Of a stretch of 64,000 nt of DNA, positions 25,683 to 33,617 are shown in pieces. The number at the start of each line of letters is the position of its first letter. Positions within the stretch are counted from its first letter, which is position 1. The notes beneath the pieces were generated by a model that did no database searches, was not told where the DNA came from, and saw only the letters and a list, made by a program, of their open reading frames with translations. This stretch comes from Streptomyces cinnabarinus (GTDB taxonomy: Bacteria; Actinomycetota; Actinomycetes; Streptomycetales; Streptomycetaceae), in contig NZ_CP114413.1 in the NCBI RefSeq assembly GCF_027270315.1, positions 2,914,001 to 2,978,000 on the forward strand. Direction: 5' to 3'. A program made the position numbers and the translations under genes.

Positions 25683-27197
25683 TCACCCCAGCCGGAACAC
25701 GTTCCAGGACAGAGGCTCCAGTACGGCGGTCAGACGGCCGTCCGTCAGCTCCGTGCCCGCACCGTCGTGCGGGGTGACCCGCTCGGGTTCGGCGAGGGTG
25801 TTGCGGGCGTCGGGGTCGGCGTCGGCGAGCGCGCTGTGCTCGATGACTCGGGTCAAGTCCAGTCCGTTCAGGGCGACTTCGAGCGGCAGCGGTTGCGTGC
25901 GGCTACGGTTCACCGCGAACACCGTGACCGTGCCGTCCTCGGCGCGTACGGCAGTGGCGTGCAGGAGGTCCGCCTCGCCGTACTTCTTCGTCTCGTACGT
26001 CGGCGAGTCCACCCGTACGTCCAGGACCTGGCCCTGGCCGTACCGCGCCGCCTGCGCGAACGGGAAGAACGTGGTCTGCCGCCAGGCCGGGCCGCCGGGC
26101 TCGGTCATGATCGGCGCGATGACGTTCACCAGCTGTGCGAGACAGGCCACCGTGACGCGGTCCGCGTGCCGGAGCAGGGCGATGAGGAGTGAGCCGAAGA
26201 CGACCGCGTCGGTGACGGAGTAGTTGTCCTCCAGCAGTGGCGGGGCCTCGGGCCAGTCGTCCTGCTCGAACGTCGTCGCCTGCTCCTGCCAGCGGGAGAG
26301 GTACCAGACGTTCCACTCGTCGAAGGAGAGGTTGATCCGCTTCTTGGACTTCAGCCGGGCGCCGATGTGGTCGCAGGTCGCCACCACGTTCTCGATGAAC
26401 GACTCCATGTCCACGGCGGAGGCTAGGAAGGAGTCGATGTCTCCGTCGACGGGCTCGTAGTACGCGTGCAGGGAGATGTAGTCGACCAGGTCGTACGTCT
26501 CCTTCAGGACCGTCGCCTCCCACTCGGCGAAGGTCTCCATGGACTGGCCGGAGCTGCCGCACGCGACGAGTTCGACGGTGGGGTCAAGCTGGCGCATGGC
26601 GCGGGCCGTCTCCGCGGCGATACGGCCGTACTCCTCGGCTGTCTTGTGGCCGGTCTGCCAGGGGCCGTCCATCTCGTTGCCCAGGCACCAGAGTCTGATG
26701 CCGAAGGGGTCCTTGTCGCCGTGGCTCCGGCGTCGGTCGGAGAGTTCCGTGCCGGAGGGGTGGTTGGCGTATTCCTGGAGTTCGAGGGCTTCGGCCACGC
26801 CTCTTGTGCCGAGGTTCACGGCCATCATGGGTTCGGCCTGGGGGCCGATCTTCTTGAGGAAGCCGATGTACTCGGAGAGCCCGAAGCGATTGGTCTCGGT
26901 GGAGTGCCACGCGAGGTCGAGGCGGCGGGGGCGGTCTTCGGCGGGGCCTACCGAGTCCTCCCACTTGTAGCCCGAGACGAAGTTGCCTCCGGGGTAGCGG
27001 ATGGCTGTCACGCCGAGTTCCTTGACGAGGTCCAGGACGTCCTGGCGGATTCCGGACTCGTCCGCGGTGGGGTGGTCCGGTTCGAAGATGCCTGTGTATA
27101 CGCAGCGGCCCAGGTGTTCCACGAAGCTGCCGAAGAGGCGGGGGTTTACCTCGCCGATCGTGAAAGCGGGGTCCAGGGTGAAGCGGGCGGTACGCAT
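25683..27197 (-). CDS. Intracellular GH51 alpha-L-arabinofuranosidase
   Basis: A 504-residue GH51 arabinofuranosidase with a TIM barrel and a C-terminal beta domain. The acid/base is E175 in CLGNEMDGPWQ and the nucleophile E294 in SFDEWNVWYL. FGSFVEHLGRCVYTGIFEPDH and RYPGGNFVSGYKWED are the other hallmarks. There is no signal peptide, so it works inside the cell and splits imported arabino-oligosaccharides to L-arabinose. It lies directly downstream of the oligosaccharide importer and endo-arabinanase genes on the same strand. The 79-bp gap to them holds copy R2 of a dispersed repeat, so it may or may not share their transcript. No L-arabinose isomerase or kinase genes are in the window. Confidence 0.93.
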   Translation of the reverse strand: MRTARFTLDPAFTIGEVNPRLFGSFVEHLGRCVYTGIFEPDHPTADESGIRQDVLDLVKELGVTAIRYPGGNFVSGYKWEDSVGPAEDRPRRLDLAWHSTETNRFGLSEYIGFLKKIGPQAEPMMAVNLGTRGVAEALELQEYANHPSGTELSDRRRSHGDKDPFGIRLWCLGNEMDGPWQTGHKTAEEYGRIAAETARAMRQLDPTVELVACGSSGQSMETFAEWEATVLKETYDLVDYISLHAYYEPVDGDIDSFLASAVDMESFIENVVATCDHIGARLKSKKRINLSFDEWNVWYLSRWQEQATTFEQDDWPEAPPLLEDNYSVTDAVVFGSLLIALLRHADRVTVACLAQLVNVIAPIMTEPGGPAWRQTTFFPFAQAARYGQGQVLDVRVDSPTYETKKYGEADLLHATAVRAEDGTVTVFAVNRSRTQPLPLEVALNGLDLTRVIEHSALADADPDARNTLAEPERVTPHDGAGTELTDGRLTAVLEPLSWNVFRLG

Positions 27198-27208
27198 GGT
27201 TTCCTTTC

Positions 27209-27285
27209 GTGTGCGGGCCGGTGGGGGCTTGTCGCGCCCACGCGGCGGAGCCGCAAATCGATACAGCCCCGCGCCCCTAAAGGAC
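27209..27285 (+). repeat. Dispersed intergenic repeat, copy R2 (long form)
   Basis: This runs from GTGTGCGGGCCGGTGGGG to CCCCGCGCCCCTAAAGG and includes CACGCGGCGGAGCCGCA. It matches R3 (62861-62937) in its second half and R1 (4874-4920) at both ends. It fills the gap between the GH51 start and the endo-arabinanase stop. Confidence 0.65.
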
Positions 27286-28248
27286 GATTGGCCAGCCGTT
27301 TGCTTGCCAGCTCAGCTTGTTCAAGCCCAGCTTGGGTGTGCCGCTGTCCTCTGCGTCGTAGTAGTGGTACGCCAGCCAGTCCTCCCCCTTGTCCTGGAAC
27401 ACCGACTGGCCGCCCGTGCCGATGAAGCGGCCGTGGCCCTCCAGGACCAGGTCGCCGCCGCCCTCCAGCAGGGGCTTGCCCTCGCTGTCGACGTACGGGC
27501 CCTTGATGTCCGTCGAGCGGCCCGCCTTGATCTTGTAGGTGGAGTTCACTCCGGAGCAGCAGGCGTCGTAGGAGGCGAAGAGGTAGTAGTAGCGGCCGTG
27601 TTTGACGATGTACGGGCCCTCCACCGCGTAGGGGAGGTCCGGGCGGGTGGCCAGGTGGTGGACCGGGGCTCCGGGCACCGCCTTGCCGGTCCTCTCGTTC
27701 AGTTCGACCATGCGGATGCCCGTCCAGTACGAGCCGAAGGACATCCACAGCTTGCCGTCCGCCTTGATCAGGGCGGGGTCGATGGCGTTCCAGTGGTCGG
27801 TGGTCTCGGAGGTGAAGACCTTGCCGTGGTCGGTCCAGGTGCCGGGGAGGCCGGAACGGGAGGTGGCGACGCCTATCGCGGAGTGGTTCGTGCCCCAGGA
27901 CGAGACGGCGTAGTAGAGCCAGTACTTGCCCGCTCGGTACGAGATGTCCGGGGCCCAGGGGTCGCCCGTGTTGTTGTACTCGTACCACCAACTCGGCGGC
28001 TCCGCGAAGGCGTTGCCCGCGTCGTCCCACTGCTTGCCGTCCTTCGAGAGGCGGGCACCGATGATGCCGCCGGTCGAATAGGCCGCGTAGCCACCGGACT
28101 TGAGATGGATGACCGTCGGGTCGTGGATGATCTGTTGGCCTGTGATGGGGCGTGGGACGGGGTAAGACGACGCTGCCTGGGCCGTGTGGGGCAGCAAGGC
28201 CATCAGCGCTGCCGTCGTCACGGCCGTGAGGGTTCTGCGCAGGGTCAC
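27277..28248 (-). CDS. Second secreted GH43 endo-arabinanase, in the importer operon
   Basis: A 323-residue secreted GH43 enzyme, paralogue of the one at 17563-18531. The signal peptide is TLRRTLTAVTTAALMALLPHTAQA. Catalytic acids lie in IIHDPTVIHL, NAIDPALIKADG and AVEGPYIVKHGRYYYLF; family hallmarks CCSGVNSTYKIKAGRS and LAYHYYDAEDSGTPKLGLN are conserved. VEGPYI replaces the VEAPYI of the other copy. It starts at GTG 28248, overlapping the permease stop as GTGA, so it is the fourth gene of the importer operon. Co-expression with its own importer suggests that it feeds oligosaccharides straight to the binding protein. Its last codons run into repeat R2. Confidence 0.9.
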   Translation of the reverse strand: MTLRRTLTAVTTAALMALLPHTAQAASSYPVPRPITGQQIIHDPTVIHLKSGGYAAYSTGGIIGARLSKDGKQWDDAGNAFAEPPSWWYEYNNTGDPWAPDISYRAGKYWLYYAVSSWGTNHSAIGVATSRSGLPGTWTDHGKVFTSETTDHWNAIDPALIKADGKLWMSFGSYWTGIRMVELNERTGKAVPGAPVHHLATRPDLPYAVEGPYIVKHGRYYYLFASYDACCSGVNSTYKIKAGRSTDIKGPYVDSEGKPLLEGGGDLVLEGHGRFIGTGGQSVFQDKGEDWLAYHYYDAEDSGTPKLGLNKLSWQANGWPIVL

Positions 28249-29105
28249 TGTCCCGCCAATCCCGTGTGGGCGACGCCCGCCACGATCTGCCGCTGGAAGA
28301 AGACGAAGACGACGATGAGGGGCAGGCCCGCCATCAGGCCGCCGGCCATGAGCTGGGCCCACTGGATGCCGTAGGAGTTCATGACCGTTGCTATGCCGTT
28401 CGGCATGGTCATCAAGTCCGGGTTGTTCGTGACCATGTAGGGCCAGAGGAAGTTGTTCCAGCTCGCGATGAAGGTGAAGATGCCTACCGCCGCCAGCGAA
28501 GGGCGGGCCAGCGGGACGACGATCGTGAAGAAGACCCTCCAGCGGCCCGCGCCGTCTATGAACGCCGCCTCCTCCAGCTCCCTCGGGATGCCCTGGAAGA
28601 ACTTGTAGAGGATGTAGACCATCGCGGCCGGCGCGCACTGCGGGAGGATCATGCCCCAGTACGTGTCGACCATCCCCATCTGCTGGACCGTGGTGAAGAG
28701 GGGGACGCCGAGGACGGCCGGGGAGATCATCAAGCCGGTCATCACGATGCCCAGCAGGACGCTCTTGCCGCGGAACTCGGTGCGGGCGAAGCCGTATCCG
28801 GCGAGGGCGCTGACCACCAGCACGATCGTGGTGACGCAGACCGACACCACCAGGGAGTTCACGAACCAGTTGGTGATGTTGCCGGTCTCGAAGAGGGCCT
28901 TCCACGCCTGGCCCGTCCAGACCTCCGGCAGCCAGTGCGGCGGGATCTCGGCGGCCTCGGCCTCGGACTTGAACGAGGTGAGCAGGGCCGCGGCGATGGG
29001 GGCCATGAAGACGGCGGAGACGGCTACGCCGAGGACGGTGAGTGCTATCTGGCTGGGCGGCCAGGTGCTGCGGGGCCTGTTCCGGATGTGCGTGCCGCTG
29101 CTCAT
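28245..29105 (-). CDS. Carbohydrate ABC transporter permease (MalG type)
   Basis: A 286-residue membrane permease with six helices. The EAA loop for contact with the ATPase is ELEEAAFIDGAGRWRVFFTI, followed by VPLARPSLAAVGIFTFIASWNNFLWPY, the MalG hallmark. It is third of four coupled genes (ATGA and GTGA overlaps at both ends). The operon has no ATPase gene, as is usual in Streptomyces, where the shared ATPase MsiK energises many oligosaccharide importers. The substrate is presumably arabino-oligosaccharide, judging from the attached endo-arabinanase and GH51 genes. Confidence 0.92.
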   Translation of the reverse strand: MSSGTHIRNRPRSTWPPSQIALTVLGVAVSAVFMAPIAAALLTSFKSEAEAAEIPPHWLPEVWTGQAWKALFETGNITNWFVNSLVVSVCVTTIVLVVSALAGYGFARTEFRGKSVLLGIVMTGLMISPAVLGVPLFTTVQQMGMVDTYWGMILPQCAPAAMVYILYKFFQGIPRELEEAAFIDGAGRWRVFFTIVVPLARPSLAAVGIFTFIASWNNFLWPYMVTNNPDLMTMPNGIATVMNSYGIQWAQLMAGGLMAGLPLIVVFVFFQRQIVAGVAHTGLAGQ

Positions 29106-30040
29106 CGGGTGGTCTCCTCACGGGTGCGCAGCAGCCACATCCGCGCCAGGGCGACGACTGCGATGATCACGAAGAAGATGATGGACATCGCGGAGGCGTA
29201 GCCCACGCGGTAGCTGGTGAAGCCCTGTTCGAGGGTGTACTGGACGAAGGAGCGGGTGGCGAGCTCCGGTCCGGGGCCGAAGTCCATCATCACGACGGCC
29301 TGGTCGAAGAGTTGCAGCGAGGCGAGGATCTGGAGCGCGATCACCAGGCCGGTGATGTTGCGCAGCATCGGCAGGGTGATGTGGACGATGCGGTGCCAGG
29401 CGTTGGCGCCGTCCAGCTTGGCGGCCTCGTAGAGGTGGGCGGGGATGCCCTGGAGGGCGGCGAGGTAGAGCAGGAAGCTGAAGCCGACCGTCCACCACAG
29501 GGTGGCGATGACGATGGCGAGCATCGCGTACGACTTGTCCGTGAGCCAGGGGGTGTCGAGGCCGAAGGTCTCGTTGAACAGGCCGATGCCCTGGGTGAAC
29601 AGCCACTGCCACATGTTGGCGGCGACCGTGGAGGGCAGGAGGAAGGGGGCGAAGAAGCACAGCCGCCAGAGCCATTTGCCGTGCTCGATGTGGTGGGCCA
29701 GCATCGCCAGGAGGAAGGCGAGGACGGTGATGCAGGGGACTACCAGGAGCGTGAAGTACGCGCTGTGGCCGAGCGCGTCCCACATCGCCGTGTCGTCCAG
29801 CGCCTCGCGGTAGTTGTCGAGGCCGACGAAGCCGGTGCCGTCGCCGGAGATGTTGGCGTCCGTGAAGCTGAGGTAGAGGCCGCGCAGCAGGGGCCAGATC
29901 ACGAAGAGGACGAAAAGCGCCAGGAACGGGGCGATGAACCAGCCCCCGTGCTGGAAGCCCTGGTTGCGGCGGACGGTCGCGGTGGCCGTGGCGGTCCTGG
30001 TCCGGGCCGGTGCTGCGACGGTCTCGGCACTGGTGGTCAT
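29102..30040 (-). CDS. Carbohydrate ABC transporter permease (MalF type)
   Basis: A 312-residue permease with six membrane helices after a cytoplasmic N-terminus rich in Ala/Thr/Arg. The first helix is WFIAPFLALFVLFVIWPLL, then GLYLSFTD and NYREAL are typical of MalF/UgpA-type subunits. The EAA loop is HLYEAAKLDGANAWHRIVHI. The start is the ATG at 30040, overlapping the binding-protein stop (ATGA). It forms a heterodimer with the MalG-type subunit encoded next and needs an ATPase encoded elsewhere. Confidence 0.92.
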   Translation of the reverse strand: MTTSAETVAAPARTRTATATATVRRNQGFQHGGWFIAPFLALFVLFVIWPLLRGLYLSFTDANISGDGTGFVGLDNYREALDDTAMWDALGHSAYFTLLVVPCITVLAFLLAMLAHHIEHGKWLWRLCFFAPFLLPSTVAANMWQWLFTQGIGLFNETFGLDTPWLTDKSYAMLAIVIATLWWTVGFSFLLYLAALQGIPAHLYEAAKLDGANAWHRIVHITLPMLRNITGLVIALQILASLQLFDQAVVMMDFGPGPELATRSFVQYTLEQGFTSYRVGYASAMSIIFFVIIAVVALARMWLLRTREETTR

Positions 30041-31386
30041 GCGGCGGCACCTCCCTCGGCGGCAGTTCTGCCGTCCATCGGGTTCTTGGCGGCGAGGAGC
30101 GCGGTGAGCCGGGACTTCATCCGCTGCGCGACGGCCGCGGGCTGGGCGGAGCCCATCGTCGAGGAGACGACGACCGGGCCGAGGTCCTGGGCGAGCACAC
30201 CCGTGGAGCCCGCGAACCACACCTTCGGCTCGGTGGCCTGGTGGTCCATGGCGCTGACGTACTCGTTCTGCGGCACGAGCTCCTGGTACTCGGGGGTGGA
30301 CAGGGTCGGGGTGTAGGCGGGGATGTGGCCGCCGCCGGCCCAGGCCTGGGCGTTCTGCACGATGTAGGCGGCGAGCCGGTGGGCGCCGTCGTCGGCGGCG
30401 CCGCCGCGGTCGGCCTGGTGGGGCAGGACGAAGGCGTGCGACTCGGCGTGGGTGGCCTGCTCGCCGAAGACGGGCGGCAGCGGGGTGGCGCCGTAGTCGA
30501 GTTTCGCGCCGGAGAAGACCGGCACCGACCAGTTGCCCTCCCAGGTGAAGGGGGCGCCGTTGATGAACTGCTCGCCGGTGGGCGCGCCGGGGATGGTGTA
30601 GCCGTCGGTGACGTGCTGCCGGAGGAACTCCAGGACCTGGGTGGCCTTGTCGGGGTCGAAGGTGACCTCGGTGTTGGCGTCGTTGAACCAGGTGCCGCCG
30701 AGCTGGGTGTAGAAGGCGACGAAGAACCACCACTGGAAGTTCTGGTCGTTGGTCCACAGGCCGATGGTCTGCAGGCCCTTCTTGGTGGCCTTCTTGGCTT
30801 CCTTCAGTACGTCGAACCACTCGGTGGTGGAGGTGACGGGGGTGAGTCTGCCGTCGTCGCCGATCAGGCCCGCGGGCTTGAGGATGTCCCTGCGGTAGAA
30901 GCAGAGCTGGACGTGGATGTCGAGGGGCAGGGCGTAGAGCTTGCCGTCGATGACTCCGCGTTTCCACAGGGCGGGGTTGAAGTCGGCCTCCCGTACGCCG
31001 TACTTGGCGAGCAGCTCGACGTCCCAGGGGTCGAGGAGGCGGCCGGGTGAGAAGCCGGTGACCCGGCCCATGTGCATCACGCCGAGGTCGGGCGCGCGGT
31101 TGCCCGCGGCCGCCATGGCGAGCTTGGTGTAGAAGGGGTTGCCCCACTGGAGGGTGGAGTCCTTGACGTCGATGGCGGGGTTCGCCTCGCGGAAGGCGTC
31201 CAGCATCGCGATCATGTTGTAGCCGTCGCCGCCACTGAAGAGGTTCCAGTAGCGCACCCGGGTGTCGGCGCCGGAGGCGAGTGCGTCGGCCCCGGTCCCG
31301 AGCGCCGCGAAGCCGAAGCTTCCGGCGACCGTCAACCCGGCTATTCCGGCCAGTAGTTGCCTGCGACTCAGGCCAGGTCGTCCCAT
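30037..31386 (-). CDS. Extracellular oligosaccharide-binding protein, Tat-type signal
   Basis: A 449-residue family 1 solute-binding protein. The N-terminal twin-arginine signal is GLSRRQLLAGIAGLTVAGSFG with no lipobox cysteine, so anchoring may rely on an uncleaved helix or the protein may be released. The mature part shows the type II fold: RVRYWNLFSGGDGYNMIAML, PFYTKLAMAAAGNRAPDLGVMHM, KRGVIDGKLYALPLDIH, WEGNWSVP. The Trp/Tyr-rich FQWWFFVAFYTQLGG probably lines the sugar site. The ATG at 31386 follows AGGGCAGGG. An upstream in-frame extension lies in promoter block B and is non-coding. First gene of the arabino-oligosaccharide importer operon. Confidence 0.9.
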   Translation of the reverse strand: MGRPGLSRRQLLAGIAGLTVAGSFGFAALGTGADALASGADTRVRYWNLFSGGDGYNMIAMLDAFREANPAIDVKDSTLQWGNPFYTKLAMAAAGNRAPDLGVMHMGRVTGFSPGRLLDPWDVELLAKYGVREADFNPALWKRGVIDGKLYALPLDIHVQLCFYRRDILKPAGLIGDDGRLTPVTSTTEWFDVLKEAKKATKKGLQTIGLWTNDQNFQWWFFVAFYTQLGGTWFNDANTEVTFDPDKATQVLEFLRQHVTDGYTIPGAPTGEQFINGAPFTWEGNWSVPVFSGAKLDYGATPLPPVFGEQATHAESHAFVLPHQADRGGAADDGAHRLAAYIVQNAQAWAGGGHIPAYTPTLSTPEYQELVPQNEYVSAMDHQATEPKVWFAGSTGVLAQDLGPVVVSSTMGSAQPAAVAQRMKSRLTALLAAKNPMDGRTAAEGGAAA

Positions 31387-31407
31387 GCCCTGCCCTATCT
31401 GTTCGAG

Positions 31408-31470
31408 ATATCGAATATCGCTCGTAACTTCGAACGGGACCGTAAAGTCGAAGCGCTTGCGCGTCAATGG
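31408..31470 (-). promoter_or_regulatory. Arabinan-regulon promoter block B
   Basis: This is a 63-bp block aligning without gaps to 18551-18613 (54 of 63 identical). On the minus strand it has TTGACG (31462-31467), a 17-bp spacer and TACGGT (31439-31444), then TTCGAAGTTACGAGCGATAT as probable operator 20-50 bp before the binding-protein ATG. The GCGCTTGCGC motif between the boxes is like a LacI-family half-site pair. The regulator is not in the window. Confidence 0.8.
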
Positions 31471-31634
31471 CTTGCGCAGGATTTTCAAGGGCCTTTCAGG
31501 CCGCGGACGTTCACGAACGGTCGTCCCCGTTTGAACAACGGCCGCCGGACCGCATGACGCGGGCAGTTCCGTCCGCGTAGTCTCGAACGGCCTGCCGTAC
31601 GGCACCGGGACGGCGGTGACACAAAGGGGGATGG

Positions 31635-32246
31635 ATGGATATCGCGGGCGCGCGCAGGAGGGCGGCCCGGATCGCGGCAGCGCTGCGGCGGCGCCCACGC
31701 GGCGGCCCCACGATGCGCGGACTCGCGGCCGAACTCGCCACCACCCTCGACGCGAGCGGCCGCCGCCCGGCCGATGTGCGCGAGCTGTGCGCCGCCCTGT
31801 GCGCGGCGATGAGCGTGCGCCGCGGTGGGCGCCCCGTCGAGCTGCGCTTCGAGCGGTTCCCCGATGAGATCGAAGTGACCGGACTGTGGGTGGAGTTCCA
31901 GGACTTCGATCTGGTGATCGTCGAGGAGCGGGCCGAGGCGATGCAGCAACTGGTCATCCTGGGCCATGAGTTGTGGCATCTGCACGCCGGGCACCGGCAC
32001 CCCCACCTGGCCGGTGCCGCGGCCGTGGACGCCCTGGCCGAGCGGCCCGACTGGCAGGACGTCGCGCTCGGCGTCGCCGCCCGCAACGGCTCCCGGGAGC
32101 GCGACGAGGCCGACGCCGACGACTTCGGCCACCGGCTCGCGGCGACCTTCCGGCCGTATCTGACGGACTCCGCCGAGCCCCCGGCACCGCTCGACCCGCT
32201 CCAGCGCTCCCTCGGCTACCGCGGACGAGGGGGGTCCACGCGATGA
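31635..32246 (+). CDS. ImmA/IrrE-type zinc metallopeptidase-like protein
   Basis: A 203-residue protein with the zinc-protease motif H-E-L-W-H in VILGHELWHLHAGH, preceded by a strand carrying the usual ImmA-type LVIVEERAEAMQQ lead-in. A third ligand could be an Asp/Glu in RDEADADDFGHRL. Such proteins are often annotated as toxin components and usually cleave a neighbouring XRE repressor. No XRE gene is adjacent here. Instead, the next gene is an eight-helix MAB_1171c-type membrane protein whose start overlaps this stop (ATGA). This pair, followed by an FAD oxidoreductase, recurs in Streptomyces as I recall. The ATG at 31635 lies 4 bp after another ATG in a different frame, after AAAGGGGG. Confidence 0.78.
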   Translation: MDIAGARRRAARIAAALRRRPRGGPTMRGLAAELATTLDASGRRPADVRELCAALCAAMSVRRGGRPVELRFERFPDEIEVTGLWVEFQDFDLVIVEERAEAMQQLVILGHELWHLHAGHRHPHLAGAAAVDALAERPDWQDVALGVAARNGSRERDEADADDFGHRLAATFRPYLTDSAEPPAPLDPLQRSLGYRGRGGSTR

Positions 32247-32305
32247 CGTACGCCCCGGAGCCGATGACGTACGCCCTGGAGCCCATGACGTACGCCCTGG
32301 ATCCC
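32243..32305 (+). repeat. Three in-frame 21-bp repeats at a translation start
   Basis: Three near-identical copies start at 32243, 32264 and 32285, each beginning ATGACGTACGCCC and encoding MTYAxxP. Each has its own ATG, so the downstream gene has three equivalent start codons 7 codons apart. Confidence 0.8.
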
Positions 32306-33508
32306 TCCGCTCTGCTGAGCGACTTCTACATCTCCTTCTGGATCCCCACCGCGGTGCTCGCCGCCGCCCTGGCGATCAAGCTGCCGTCCATCATCCGGCT
32401 CTGGCGCGACCCGCTGCTGCGCGCGGTCGGCGGACTGCTGCTGCTCGCCTGCGCGGTGTTCGTCTTCTGCACGCCCTCGACCATCGCCCAGGTGAACCGG
32501 CTGGCCGGAGTGCCCAACATCTCGGCGCCCTGGTGCTATTCGCTGCTGACCGCGTTCTGCGGCTCCTGTCTGCTGCTGATCATCGCCTGGCGCAACGGTC
32601 TGTCCGACCGCAGCGCCGCCACCCGCCGCGCGATGCGCTGGCTGATCTCCGTCTACAGCGGGGTGATCATCGCCCTGTGGGTGCTGTTCGGCCTCGCCGA
32701 CGCGCCCGTGGAACGGCTGCGGGACCTGGACACCTACTACGCCAACACCCCGTTCATGCGCGAGGAGATCGTCCTCTACCTCCTCGCGCACACCGTCGCG
32801 GTGCTCATCACCTCACGGCTGATCTGGAACTGGGTGCGCACCGACGGGCTCGACGCCTGGCTGCGCTGGGGGCTGAAGCTGCTCGGCGCCGGCTACGTGG
32901 TGAACCTGGTCTTCGACGGCGCCAAGATCACCGCGGTGGTGGCCCGGTGGACCGGCAACGACCTGGACTGGCTCTCCACCGACCTGGCCCCGCCGGTCGC
33001 CGCCGTCTCCGCCATCCTGATCGCGGTCGGCTTCATCCTCCCGCACGCCGGACAGTTCCTGCACGACCGCTGGCGGGTCCGCCTCGCCCACCGCGAACTG
33101 CGGCCGCTGTACCAGCTGATGCGCACGGTCAGCGGCAACCGCCTCCCCTTCGTGCTGCGCGCCACGCCCGAACTGCGCCTGATCCGGCGGGAGACGTTCA
33201 TCCGCGACATCCTGCTCCCGCTCGCCCGTCACCTCGACGAGACCACCCGCGCCCGCGCCTACGACCGGGCTCTCTCGCTCGGCTTCAACCCCGACCGGGC
33301 CCGGGCGCTGGCCGCCGCGGTGGCGATCCAGGACGCCGTGGAGATCAAGCGGCGGGCACCGGAGAGCGAGGGCACCGGCGACCCGGACACCACCGAACTC
33401 CTGCGTGAGATCGGCGCGGTGTCCCGGGCGCTGCGCCGTCCGGAGTTGCTGGAGGCGGTGCGGGGCGGAGCTCCGGAGCCGACGTCCATGGCGTCGACGT
33501 CCCGCTAG
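32243..33508 (+). CDS. MAB_1171c-type multi-pass membrane protein
   Basis: A 421-residue protein with about eight N-terminal helices (for example WIPTAVLAAALAIKL, AVGGLLLLACAVFVFC, LLTAFCGSCLLLIIAW, WLISVYSGVIIALWVLFG) and a soluble C-terminal third rich in Arg and Leu helices (ELRPLYQLMRTV, ETFIRDILLPLARHLDE). This matches the family annotated as MAB_1171c putative transporters; no transport motif is visible and the role is unknown. The first ATG overlaps the upstream ImmA-type stop. The N-terminal MTYAxEP is triplicated by 21-bp DNA repeats, so the true start could be any of three. Coupling to a metallopeptidase suggests it is a regulated membrane partner rather than a simple transporter. 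Confidence 0.75.
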   Translation: MTYAPEPMTYALEPMTYALDPSALLSDFYISFWIPTAVLAAALAIKLPSIIRLWRDPLLRAVGGLLLLACAVFVFCTPSTIAQVNRLAGVPNISAPWCYSLLTAFCGSCLLLIIAWRNGLSDRSAATRRAMRWLISVYSGVIIALWVLFGLADAPVERLRDLDTYYANTPFMREEIVLYLLAHTVAVLITSRLIWNWVRTDGLDAWLRWGLKLLGAGYVVNLVFDGAKITAVVARWTGNDLDWLSTDLAPPVAAVSAILIAVGFILPHAGQFLHDRWRVRLAHRELRPLYQLMRTVSGNRLPFVLRATPELRLIRRETFIRDILLPLARHLDETTRARAYDRALSLGFNPDRARALAAAVAIQDAVEIKRRAPESEGTGDPDTTELLREIGAVSRALRRPELLEAVRGGAPEPTSMASTSR

Positions 33509-33617
33509 TTCCGTGCTGTAGTTCGTGCTGTAGATGCCGCATTCACGCCGATCTGGCGAGAACAGGCCGTCCACCAGTGCCCGTCCATGAGTGTGACCGT
33601 TCAGGAGCAAGCCGTCC

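Noticed and set aside
27277..29121. 614-aa frame joining the permease region to the endo-arabinanase
   Set aside because: The first half is a shadow of the MalG-type gene; a GTGA overlap and a signal peptide at 28248 define the enzyme start.
29102..31147. 681-aa frame ahead of the MalF-type permease
   Set aside because: It is a shadow of the binding-protein gene; the permease starts at 30040 with an ATGA overlap.
31387..31698. 104-residue N-terminal extension of the importer binding protein
   Set aside because: It runs through the conserved promoter block B and would precede a clear Tat signal.
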